Positions 36,548-47,000 of a stretch of DNA of 64,000 bases are shown here, one piece after another. Position 1 is the stretch's first letter. Each line of letters starts with the position of its first letter. The position numbers and the translations under genes were made by a program. This stretch comes from Cryptomeria japonica. Its lineage: Eukaryota > Streptophyta > Pinopsida > Cupressales > Cupressaceae. The notes under the pieces are model-generated. The model was not told the DNA's origin. It saw only the letters and a list, made by a program, of their open reading frames with translations, and made no database searches. The DNA is taken from assembly GCF_030272615.1 (NCBI RefSeq), contig NC_081405.1, positions 24,535,272-24,599,271 on the forward strand, in the 5' to 3' direction.

Positions 36548-37750
36548 TGTAGTGTCCTAAATTGCGCCTAGTGCATTTATGAAACTTATGCATGGTGCCT
36601 AGTGCATCAATGACGAACTCATGATCAAAATCCCATCATGAGCCCCAAAGAAAAAGTGCCCCTGTTTGACTTAAAACCCCATTTGGGCTTGTCTTTGGCA
36701 GGACTGAAGTGCGACGTGCAGACATCTGCACATGATGCTAACATCTCGATAAACCTGCGGAATCTCGAATCCTGCAGTGAGTCGGACTCTTGCCAACCCG
36801 TGTCTTTTGGCTCACCTTCGACTGTAACGACTATCTGCACCTCTTTCAAGTTTAAAAACTATTTTTTGCTCATTTGGAAGGGTTCTAGACTCTTGGTTCT
36901 TCTCTTGGCTTTCTCTCTTGGATTCTTGGCTCTATTCTTTGGCTCTCTTGAATTCTATAAGAACACTATCAAGCTATCTATATCTACATCATTCTTGCAA
37001 GTATCTTGGAACTACAAAGCACATGTCTCGAGCTTCATCATGCTCGTATCTCGAAAAGGGGGGTTTGGCTACGTGCCTGCTTGTTTTCTCTTAATCATTT
37101 ATCTATCTCATTTTCATCATTGCATGCAATCTTTTTATCATATCTCTAAGTGTATCTATTATCTAGGTGCATTTATTGTATCAATACATCACTTTTATCT
37201 ATTTGTAATAGGGGTTTGCTTCCATTAAGCAAAGTATAGTTTCTACTTGCATTTTATCATTTTATCTTTTATTGAATCTATCTATCTGGCTATTCGTGGA
37301 GGTGGAAACACCAAAATGAGGGTTTGACTAAGGCAAGCCCCTATACAACCCCAACATTTTTCCACCGTCTCCGTGTGTGTAGGTGATGAATAGATTTCGT
37401 GCAGTGGAGATAAGTCACTATTGATATTTGGGACGATTACATGTTTTCTGGTCATATAGACGATAGCGCATCGCACTGACATCCAAAACCTGAGACCTTC
37501 CTGACTCTGTGGTATAATATATTTTGAGTTTTGTATCATCATGTTAATCCAGGTTTTTGGATTTTATTATTTTTGTACTTTAAATCATTTAATTATTTCT
37601 CTTTTAGCATAAGTATTTGTTTTGTTATCCCCTGGCTCACCCTTAGCACTAGTTTAAGTGAGGTAGCGACAACCCGATTTTTCTTTTGAGATTTATAATC
37701 TTGGAGGTGACAAAGCCCCTCCTGTACAACTGGTTCAGGGGTTTACCCCA
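36548..37750 (+). repeat. 3' LTR of element F (right end not resolved)
   Basis: Begins TGTAGTGTCCTAAATTGCG right after a PPT. The LTR at 63113 starts TGTAGTGTCATAAAATTGCG, so the two belong to related families; later text also matches loosely (GGGTTTGA(C/T)TAAGG near 37320 and 63800). A TATA-like TTCTATAAGAAC is at about 36953. I could not find a convincing terminal CA; the end is placed where AT-rich DNA begins. Confidence 0.6.
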
Positions 37751-38174
37751 TATTTGCTATATTGGAAGTGATAATATATAAATTTTTATAATATTAATAT
37801 AATACTACAGTTTACCGATCAATTTTTTTTTTGATTTCAATATATAATATTTTAAATTATACATGAAATATTATATATGATATATATCATACAATATATT
37901 ATATTATTCTTTTAAAATAACATAATAACATAATATTTTAAAAATATAATAAATTATTAAAAGTTAAAATATTCAAGTATATATTAAATCATATAATGTC
38001 AAGTATTATAGTATTTAAATTTTAAAAAATTATTAAAAAATGAATATGATATTACGAAAAACTATAAACTTAATGTTATAATACTATAATTTGATTATAT
38101 AATACATTTAATTATTAAAAAATAAAATATAATACTAAAAATTTATTATATAATATATTAAATTATATACTATA
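37751..38174. other. AT-rich DNA left of element G
   Basis: Very AT-rich, no genes or repeats recognised. It ends with CTATA (38170-38174), the target duplication of element G, and continues on the other side at 57063. Confidence 0.75.
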
Positions 38175-39457
38175 TGTAAACACCTAAAAATGTCTCATTG
38201 ATCATGTACTAACTAAATTCCTCTAATTGATTAAATAATCTTTATTATTTAATTAAGTCAATTAAACTTATTCTTCTAATTTCTTCTAATTTCATATTTC
38301 CTCATCATCTTATTAATTATTCTATTTCCTATTCTTTCATCATTTCATCATTTAATCATTTTCTAAATATTAATTAAATATTATTTATTTAATTAATTAA
38401 TTCCCCAATTTAAGTAATCTTTATTATTTAAATAAATTATTAATTACTCAATTTCTATCTCTAATCATCTAATCATTCAACCCTCTTCTAAAGTATTAAT
38501 TAAATATTTATTATTTAATTAATTGTAATTTAATCCTTTAAATTAAATAATCTTTATTATTTAATTAAATTCTATTTCTAAAATCATTAAATAGTTTCTT
38601 TAAATTATTTAATTAACTAATTAATTCTTCCAATTCCAAATCCCCAAATTCTAATTTCATTAAATTTCATATTCTTCTAATTTCTTCCAAATTCAAATAC
38701 ATGTGCATGATTTCAAAAACCAAATTGAAAATCAAAGTCAAGTTCTAAATATATTCAAATGCTAAATTGAATTAATAAATTCAATTATTTGAATAATATC
38801 TCATGCAAGGATTAAATTAATAATTTAAATCTAAATGCAAGCAGATACTAAATTAATTAATTAAATCAATTAATTATTTAAATCATTTATCTCTCCAACT
38901 TCTATTTCCATCCTTCAGTTAGCTTTTTCTAAATTTAGCTCTCTGTGTCATCCTCTTTATTTCCTCCAATCATTCTTTTTCTTCCTTCAGTTAACTCTTT
39001 CATCAATCAGTTGACTCAGTTAATCTATTCAATCTATTGAGTTTCACTCCTACAATCAGCAGTTCATCTATCAACTTGCATTTGAGCTCACCTCAGTTCA
39101 CACCTCTTAATCATTTTGTTCCACCTTTCAATCAATCTTCTCCAATTTTCTATAAAATGAGCATCCATTCTCCATTTTCAACAATCACGAACTTCAAATC
39201 TTTGTGCCATTTGCAGGTTACCAGCACAATATCTGAGAGCCATCATACCATGAAGAGAAGAAGAGCAATGGAAGCAATATGCACATCTTGGGAATAGGGA
39301 GTTTTATTTGAATCGATTTCATTCTTAATTCCTGTTTTGCTTGATGATTGCATTATTTCATTGTCTAGTTTGTTAGATTTGTTAATTAGACAGGGATTCG
39401 TGATTTCCCTGGTGTTTCTAATTGATAGCTTTAAGATGAATTCTAACAGGCTTTACA
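38175..39457 (+). repeat. 5' LTR of element G
   Basis: TGTAAACACC...GCTTTACA. Aligned end to end with 55796-57062, with scattered substitutions and small indels. U3 is built of AT-rich ATTTAATTAATT-like text. Confidence 0.95.
39150..39160 (+). promoter_or_regulatory. TATA box of element G LTR
   Basis: TCTATAAAATGAG, kept in the 3' LTR at about 56755. It implies an RNA start near 39180 and an R-U5 of about 280 bp. Confidence 0.6.
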
Positions 39458-39460
39458 TTT

Positions 39461-39478
39461 TGGTGAACCCAACGTGAA
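39461..39478 (+). other. Primer binding site of element G
   Basis: TGGTGAACCCAACGTGAA, three bases after the LTR; TGG is the complement of the tRNA CCA end. I could not assign the tRNA with confidence. Confidence 0.7.
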
Positions 39479-39587
39479 CTAATAGCAATTTAACCTTTTT
39501 TTCTGTGTTCTGTTTGAGTTTTGTAGATTGTGTGGATTTTTTTATTTTTTTGCAGGTTGCATGAATTTTGAGAAAGGATTTTCCATC

Positions 39588-39730
39588 ACACAATCGAGCT
39601 TACTTCATCACACAATCGCATAGATAGAATCACGCATTCGACCCTTCGGGGTCACGCATTCGTCCAGACAGGGTCACGCAATCGCCTTGTCTTGATCACG
39701 CAATCGCCCTTTCTGGGTCACGCATCCATA
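39588..39730 (+). repeat. Leader motif array 1 of element G (TCACGCA(A/T)TCG)
   Basis: About seven copies of a motif close to TCACGCATTCG or TCACACAATCG, separated by 8-15 variable bases (period about 20-24). Lies between the PBS and ORF1. Confidence 0.85.
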
Positions 39731-39851
39731 GGGTTAATTGTTGTTTTATTTTTCTTTTGTCTGTTATTAATTCTGTATAATTCTATCTTAGATTTGGTTA
39801 ATTAGGAATCAAAATTACTCTTTTATTTCAAGATTTGATTAACAAAAGTTT

Positions 39852-40088
39852 ATGGCAAGAAAAGTTCAGTTCAAAATTTTAGGTGCGAGAAGGACGAAGC
39901 AACAAAGGAGGGAAGCTAAACGATATCAAAAATTTCTCCAAGCAGAAAAATTGATACAAGATTCAGAAGAACAACTGGCCTTAGATAGATATAATAGCCT
40001 AGTTCTTTCTTATACAGTTAAATATGATCTAATCAATATTGAATGGATGATGAGGGATTTGGCTAAGGCTTCACAATTGGTTTCGTAG
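39852..40088 (+). CDS. Element G ORF1: small basic protein upstream of gag
   Basis: 78 codons, MARKVQFKILGARRTKQQRREAKRYQKFLQ... to ...LAKASQLVS. The first half is strongly basic, the second helical. Not recognised. Tat-lineage elements often have an extra ORF between the 5' LTR and gag, so its position is normal for the group, though those ORFs are usually longer; this may be a fragment. It is flanked on both sides by the TCACGCA motif arrays. No function is assigned. Confidence 0.5.
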   Translation: MARKVQFKILGARRTKQQRREAKRYQKFLQAEKLIQDSEEQLALDRYNSLVLSYTVKYDLINIEWMMRDLAKASQLVS

Positions 40089-40151
40089 GTTCCTGATCGG
40101 GTTTAGTTTTCTTGTTTTTCTTTTTCTAATTTTTGTTGTTGTCTGTATTCT

Positions 40152-40308
40152 GTCACACAATCGACCTGTTACTGATACGCAATCGAGCAGATAAAGTCAC
40201 GCATTCGCTCTGTTAGATTTACGCATTCACTCTATCAGATTCACACATTCGCTCAGTAAGTATCACGCAATCGCTCAGGTAGTATTACACAATCGCCTCT
40301 GTCAAGTT
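40152..40308 (+). repeat. Leader motif array 2 of element G
   Basis: About seven more copies of the same motif (TCACACAATCGAC, ATACGCAATCGAG, TCACGCATTCGCT, TTACGCATTCACT, TCACACATTCGCT, TCACGCAATCGCT, TTACACAATCGCC), period about 22-24. Confidence 0.88.
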
Positions 40309-40419
40309 TTCAGTTTCTATTTTCCGTTGGTTTATTTACTACTAATCTTCTATTTGCAGCCTGTGGCGGATTCGCAGAGAGGATTAGATTAGTAATTTTG
40401 CATGCACATCTCACAACAG

Positions 40420-40800
40420 TTAAAAAATTGACATGCATGGATAAATCTCACACTTCAATTTTTAGTGCTTAAAATAAACAACAGTTAAAATTGACATGCA
40501 TGGATAAATCTCACACTTCAATTTTTAGTGCTTAAAATCAACAACAGTTAAAATTGACATGCATGGATAAATCTCACACTTCAATTTTTAGTGCTTAAAA
40601 TCAACAACAGTTAAAATTGACATGCATGGATAATCTCACACTTTGTTGTTGGTGCTTAAAATGAACATGGGCTAAAATTGACATGCGTGTATCTCACACT
40701 TGGTTTTTGGTGCTTAAAAATCAAACAAATGGTTAAAATTGACATGTATGCCTTCATTCTTGGATTTGGTGTTTAAAATTGACATGCACATGCGGATCTA
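40420..40800 (+). repeat. 63-bp minisatellite in element G leader
   Basis: About six copies of a unit starting ACAGTTAAAATTGACATGCA. Exact 63-bp spacing is visible between 40481, 40544 and 40607; later copies (to about 40800) are diverged and shorter. A TATA-like CTATAAAAAG follows at about 40806. Confidence 0.93.
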
Positions 40801-41793
40801 ACACCTAGATTTGGGCTATAAAAAGAACGTGAATCAGGCTGCATTAGATTAAATCATTTTTCATTTTCTTAAAGGAAAAGAACTTTTCATTGTGTCTGGG
40901 GTGGACCTACTATTGCACTAACTGACTTTCTACCTACCATCGGGCCTAAGGGAGAAAGAAGGAAGGTGACAATGACATCCAAATTTTCTTTTTGTTCTAC
41001 GTAGTGAGGGGTATCTTTGACTGGGGATTTCATCACCCCATAGAGGTACTTCGAATTGGGATGCGTTGGGGATATCATCTCTCTCAGCATACTCTCGAGC
41101 GGGTTTTTTGAGCCGCTATATAAATATACTGGTCAGGCGGCTAGAGTGTTGAGTGAATTTGACGTATGTGGGGGCCTTCCCTACACCGATAAGCTTAATT
41201 AAAGTCTTAAGTGGCTTGCTCTGAGAATCTGTTGTTGGATCAGGACCCCTCAAAACCTAATACTAAGAACCAAATTAGTTGCCAAAAATCCTACATTCAA
41301 TGGTTCTCGGAGTGCGGATCGTACCCCATAGATACCCTTCATGTACCTTACACTATGATACAGGAATCCCTTGGCTAAAATATCTTTGGATCTTTGGGGT
41401 AAGAGAGACTGGCATGCCTAAGAAGTGTGTGCCGTGGAGTGGAGCCAGTGCTGCCAGACTCTCTATCTGTTCATTTTGTTTCGGTATTTTATTGTAAGGG
41501 CCTCACTGAATGGTGTCCAATATCCAACCTAAGACTGTTTTCCGTGCTTTTTTATGTATCATTGTGATAGACCAGTATTGAGTCAGTCCCTTGGGCTATT
41601 TCAGGCCCTATCCTATGTATCTCTGAATTTTTTGAGATTGTATGAAAATTGAGTCAGTCAGCTATACATACCTACCAACCATTGTTCTCAGATTCGGAAA
41701 ACTGCAAAACATTGTCTTACACGCGAAATTACCAAAAACAAAGTCCATTTTGAAATTGATTCTCAAAACATCCTTACATACTTGTGATCTTAG
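40801..41793 (+). other. Element G leader region without supported gene
   Basis: About 1 kb. Only short open frames on both strands, no recognised motif. Part of the long leader between ORF1 and gag. Confidence 0.5.
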
Positions 41794-42060
41794 GCATAGT
41801 CCCATTTTACATCCTCATTATCGTCCTAAGTCTTTTGTATAGTCCCATTTTACGTCCTCGTTATCATCCTAAGTCTTTTGCATAGTCCCATTTTTCGTCC
41901 TCATTATCGTCCTAAGTCTTTTGCATAGTCCCATTTTACATCCTCATTATCATCCTAAGTCTTTTTGCATAGTCCCATGTTACATCCTCATTATCGTCCT
42001 AAGTCTTTTGCATAAGTCCCATCTTTACGTCCTCATTATCGCCCTAAGTTTTTTGCATTA
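41794..42060 (+). repeat. 43-bp tandem repeat in element G leader
   Basis: About six copies of GCATAGTCCCATTTTACATC...CCTAAGTCTTTT; copies begin at 41794, 41837 and 41880, exactly 43 bp apart, later ones with small indels. Confidence 0.93.
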
Positions 42061-42140
42061 TTGTCCTCATATACATCTGCACCTAGACCTCATATACGTC
42101 TAAGTCCATTATCATCTATAAGTCCATAGCATGTGCCTTC

Positions 42141-42374
42141 ATGGGTCTCCCAGGTGATGGATTGCTCCCCTTGGAGCAACCTAATCTAGTTCCAAACGGC
42201 GGTCAACGAGAAATCATTGATGGTCTAGCTACCTTAGCTTGGGATTTAAGAAGAAGCGCACCGCAGTATATGGGAGTTATATACGAGATAGATATTGAGT
42301 CTAGGATTGCTCATAAGATTGATAGAGAGATTGAGGCTGAACAAATTCGTCAACAAATGGAAGACTTGCATTAG
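42141..42374 (+). CDS. Small ORF before gag in element G (unknown)
   Basis: 77 codons, MGLPGDGLLPLEQPNLVPNGGQREIIDGLATLAWDLRRS... ending EIEAEQIRQQMEDLH. Acidic and helical at the end. Not recognised; may be a remnant of an ORF1 or of the gag N-terminus. It stops 182 bp before gag. Confidence 0.35.
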   Translation: MGLPGDGLLPLEQPNLVPNGGQREIIDGLATLAWDLRRSAPQYMGVIYEIDIESRIAHKIDREIEAEQIRQQMEDLH

Positions 42375-42555
42375 AGAAAGCTAGAAAGGCTAAAAAGGTC
42401 TCACATCAAAATCGTCAATAGAGAGTCTAGTATAGTATTGCATACCTCATATTTACGTCTACTGTCTAGTGTTAGTTCATTGTCTTGCATAAAACCATCA
42501 TTATATAGGACATTTTTAGATGCCCGTCACAAGGTCCTAGAAAGCAAAAGGAATA

Positions 42556-44004
42556 ATGGACTCGAACAACACACAGTCTATAAACCCTACTTGGAACATG
42601 GACATGTCAATAGGTCAACACTCAGGTACACAGACAATGTCCACCATAAACAAATTACAACAACATCTGACAAAGGAAGAAATTGAGTCCGCACAACAAG
42701 ACCCGCATGTCCTCATGATCCTAGATGCACTTAAACATAGTGATAGGGACAAGTATCTTTCGTTGTTAATACAAAATGGGGCAAAATTACCTGAGGATTT
42801 TGATGTCACAAAGATTTTACCACCAGGAAAAACTTTAGGTCAAGATAACAATCAAACATTACCCTTGACGCAAATACAAGCAATGACCTCTAGTCTTCCT
42901 CAAAACATACCTCTTCCAACAAATGTCAACACAAGTGCAAACTTTCAAACAAGCATGACATCTTCAGTGATCAATGCTAGTATACCATCACAGAGCCTAC
43001 CGATAATGTCAAGTATCTCAACACCTATTGAAACGCAAGTGACAAGTGTAAACCAGCCTCCAATTTCCTATTCTATGGGATCCACATATGGTTATCAAAA
43101 TCCAAACCTAGGTACTACCAATACAATAGGTACAAGTCAACCAAACATGGGTTCACATATCACCTATTTTACAGTACCTACGAGAACACACAACACACAA
43201 AATTATAATCTTGGTACATTCCAACAACCTCCTAGTTATGCAACCACGAATCCTTTTGTGGGACATACAAACACACAAGGTATACCTTTGACATCAACCG
43301 ATATTTTGACACAACAAATACAGAGTTTGCAACAACAGATGATGACCATGCAAACTGGTACCAACAAAAAGAGCTACACAATGCAGGACTTACGTCCTTA
43401 TCCATTTGATCACATAGTATACATGCCACCTTTCCCACAACACTTTGAAACACCCAAATTTGATAGATACCGAGGGAAGGGTGATCCTAGAGATCATATC
43501 AGAGAATTTTTCACTGCATGTATAGAAGTTGCCTTGGAAGATACTTATCTAATGAGACTATTCCCTAAAAGTCTGGGACGTTTGGCTTTAGAGTGGTTTT
43601 CACATCTACCACCAACCATCACATCATGGGGAGAATTAGCTAAACAATTTATTGCAAACTTCTCGCACAACATTGACACCCTGGTTACTTTGATGGATTT
43701 ATGTGCAGCTAAGCAATATGAGAATGAAACATTTGCATCCTTCATACAACGATGGAGGGCTCTTTATAGAAGATTGAAGACAGTTATCCCAGAAACAGAG
43801 CAAGTGGATATGTTTATAGAAAACTTGATTCCAAAGATTAAGTATCCAATACAAATGCAGTGCCTTACCACATTCAAAAAAATCACAGAAAAGGCTCTCA
43901 AATGTGAGAAGGGCTTGATGGAACAAGGTCTAATTAAGTATGGCAACACAAACAATAGTGACAAATCTAAGTTTTGGTTAAAAAACAAAAAACGTGACCA
44001 ATGA
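42556..44004 (+). CDS. gag: Element G gag (capsid region)
   Basis: 482 codons from ATG 42556. The N-terminal 240 residues are Gln/Thr/Asn-rich and low-complexity. From about residue 275 (YPFDHIVYMPPFPQHFETPKFDRYRGKGDPRDHIREF) comes the retrotransposon gag capsid domain, with ALEWFSHLPPTITSWGELAKQFIANF and the ETFASFIQRWRALYRRL motif typical of plant Ty3/gypsy Gag. Ends with TGA in an A-rich stretch (43979-43992); the rest of Gag (TPLGEPIESVLKKL and the zinc finger) continues in the +2 frame from 44003. This part has no internal stop, unlike the rest of the element. Confidence 0.93.
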   Translation: MDSNNTQSINPTWNMDMSIGQHSGTQTMSTINKLQQHLTKEEIESAQQDPHVLMILDALKHSDRDKYLSLLIQNGAKLPEDFDVTKILPPGKTLGQDNNQTLPLTQIQAMTSSLPQNIPLPTNVNTSANFQTSMTSSVINASIPSQSLPIMSSISTPIETQVTSVNQPPISYSMGSTYGYQNPNLGTTNTIGTSQPNMGSHITYFTVPTRTHNTQNYNLGTFQQPPSYATTNPFVGHTNTQGIPLTSTDILTQQIQSLQQQMMTMQTGTNKKSYTMQDLRPYPFDHIVYMPPFPQHFETPKFDRYRGKGDPRDHIREFFTACIEVALEDTYLMRLFPKSLGRLALEWFSHLPPTITSWGELAKQFIANFSHNIDTLVTLMDLCAAKQYENETFASFIQRWRALYRRLKTVIPETEQVDMFIENLIPKIKYPIQMQCLTTFKKITEKALKCEKGLMEQGLIKYGNTNNSDKSKFWLKNKKRDQ

Positions 44005-47000
44005 TGGTGTTGTAGACGCTAGAACTATAAACAGAACCCAACCCATTTTATCATTTGGAACGAGTCAGTCAACAAATCCACATTCTGGGAATAACACCAA
44101 TGTAAATGCTACGCAAAATACGAACACAAGATACCCCAGGGTAAACACTCCAAGAAGAAATTAAACACCTTTAGGAGAACCTATTGAGTCAGTGCTCAAA
44201 AAGTTAATACAGACAAACATGATCACTCTACCTAAGGTAAGAGTATACGAACCAAGTCCATTCAAACCTACATGGTGGAATGACAATGATTTCTGCGATT
44301 ATCATAGGACTAAAGGCCACAAAACGGCAAGTTGCTACAAACTAAAAAACTTGGTCCAAGATATGATAGACCAAGGGGACATCACAATTGATATGGATAA
44401 GACCTCAGCAAACACAAATCATATGATTTTTAAGGACCCTTTTGTCAAGCATGACAAGGGAAAAGCAACTACATTAGGTACCCAAGACAACACAACTAAC
44501 TACATGAAAGTCTCCTATGATTACACTATTCATGCCATTAGTTCAGGAGATACGACAAACAAAGATTCACAACAAACATCTGATTAGGAAGACCAATATC
44601 AAGACACTCATAAAGATGACAACCTAATTTTCATGATATCCAAAGGACCAAAGTACGATGAGGATACGAATCTTTGTCTCCAAGACTGGGGGCAGGATCA
44701 AGCATCTCACTCAGATTGGTTTGAAGATGGACTCATTGAACATATTATGAATGTCAAACATACACATTGGGATTATGAAGAAGGATTTAATATAAATCTA
44801 GATAAAACAGCTTATGATACCAATGATACAATTGCTACAATCACAATTACTCCCAGAGATAGAGACTGTGCAATCGTTACTCGAAGGTCAAAGGTAACCT
44901 TACAAGGGATACCACAAAATCATCCACCAGCAATAGGGACTTACAATGTAGTTGACCAGCTTAAGAAAACTCTGGCACAAATATCCTTATTCGAACTACT
45001 GCGTATTTCACCCAATCATAGAGCTATAATGGACAAAGCACTCTAAGATTCAGTAGTAGACAAAGATATAGATGAATGTGCCTTCCAATCTATGGTAGGA
45101 AATCTAACACAAGGTACACATATTGCATTTACAGAGCAAGATATTCCTAGTGATAAAATGCTTCATAATGACCCACTACATCTGGAAGCTTACATTCACA
45201 AGAAAAGGATCAGAAGAGTACTTATAGATGGGGGAGCCGGTCTGAACATTTGTACATTAAAGCTAGTCAAAGCATTAGGATATTTTGAACTTCACATTGA
45301 TTCCTCCAAAAGGATAAACATCAAGGCTTATGATGATGAAGAACGTCCATCTAAAGGCATTGTAACATTACCTGTACAAGTAGGACCAATAATGACAGAG
45401 GTCACTTTTCAAGTCTTGGACACAGAACTAGGATATAGCATGTTATTGGGCCGCCCATGGATCCACACCATGCAAGCAGTACCATCCACATTTCATCAGT
45501 GTGTCAAATTCCCATACAATGGTATTGAAATTACCATAAAGGGTGATCCAAATCCATTCCAACATTGTAATTATCTAAAAGATAGTGTAGATAATCAAGT
45601 ACCTATCAATCAAGCTACACCTCTCACTGCATAGTTGGAAACGTTAAAGATCATAGAAACACAAAAAGATATGCCTACGACATCCTCCTTACAAATAAAA
45701 GATATGAGTTGTGGAGAGTACTCTATTGCAAACACTTCAAATGGGAAACAATTATCTCTTTCTCCTAAGTCCTTTGGGAAACCTCATACTACAATACAAA
45801 AGAAAGACAAAGGAAAAGAAATTGTCAGATACTCAGACTCATGCTCTTTCATTAGATGGGGAGACTTAGAGGAAGAATCCTTGAATGAAGACGTTAACCA
45901 TTGGATATATAGAGAAGAAGATCATATGACAACACCCATAATACATATAGATCAGTATGACAATGGATTCAAAATACTCCAAAGACATGGATATGATGGT
46001 ACCACAGGCTTGGTGTTACAAAAACAAGGAAGACTAGAACTTGTTGTTCCTAATGATAATCCAGGAAATCAAGGATTGGGATACAAGCATGTACAACATA
46101 TCACACAAGCCAGACAACGTACCCTTGATATACTAAATCAACCAAGAAAACCATCAGATTACATAACACAAAGGAATTTGTCCACATAGGCTCTTCCATC
46201 TTCATCTCAAACAGGCAATCAGGAACCTACATCACCTAGCGCAGAATCAGAGGGGGAAGACATGAGACAACTCTTGCAAGAACCTACCGTAGAGTTACAA
46301 AATGATGCAGTTATTGACACAATAGTACAAGCTAATGTGGCAACAGATGCAGGATTACCCCCACCACCTGAATCCCACCCATGGTTATTGTCACTACTTC
46401 TACCACGAGAGGCAACTCAGGCTCAACCTAACGAAACAGATGAGGAAAGATTGCAAAGGCTGATACCTGGCTTAAGAAGAGTAACTAATGTACAAAGAAG
46501 ACCAGTCAATCTACAACAGAATCAGGGACAGGAACAAGAAGAAATAAGTGATGATAGCCCATATGATGAAACATATATTGACAATGAGACATATTCTCAT
46601 GACTATGAATTCTTATCACTCCATGATTCTACCCCACCAGAAAGTGTAATATCAAACAATCAAGTCTTCATGTTATCAGACTCTACTACATAAGAGAATA
46701 ATGATTTACCCCTAGTACATTCACACTTGATTGATTGGGGGCAAGAAGGAAAACCAACGCTGGATTGGTTTTAAAATGACGAAGCAATTTCAGAATTTCT
46801 AGGAGTCAGAGAAGGATTTCTGCAAGGTGATCATAAAGCAGGGTTTGCTATAGACCTAAATAGAATGACATACTTTGGAGAAGAAAGTACTTCTCAAACA
46901 GAAGATAACAATCAAACTACCCATAATGACAAAAGTGATTTGGGTAATCTTCCTATGGAAAGAGAAAGTTTAGCATTACTTACAGAGGAAACAGAAGAAG

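Noticed and set aside
36638-37228. 196-codon plus-strand open frame in element F LTR
   Set aside because: Lies in LTR sequence, hydrophobic by T-rich composition, no family motif and not seen in the related LTR I.
39588-40308. Regularly spaced short repeats resembling a CRISPR array
   Set aside because: Repeats are about 11 bp and degenerate, spacers are 8-15 bp, and the context is a plant retrotransposon leader.
43232-43988. Minus-strand open frames over element G gag
   Set aside because: Shadows of the sense gag frame.
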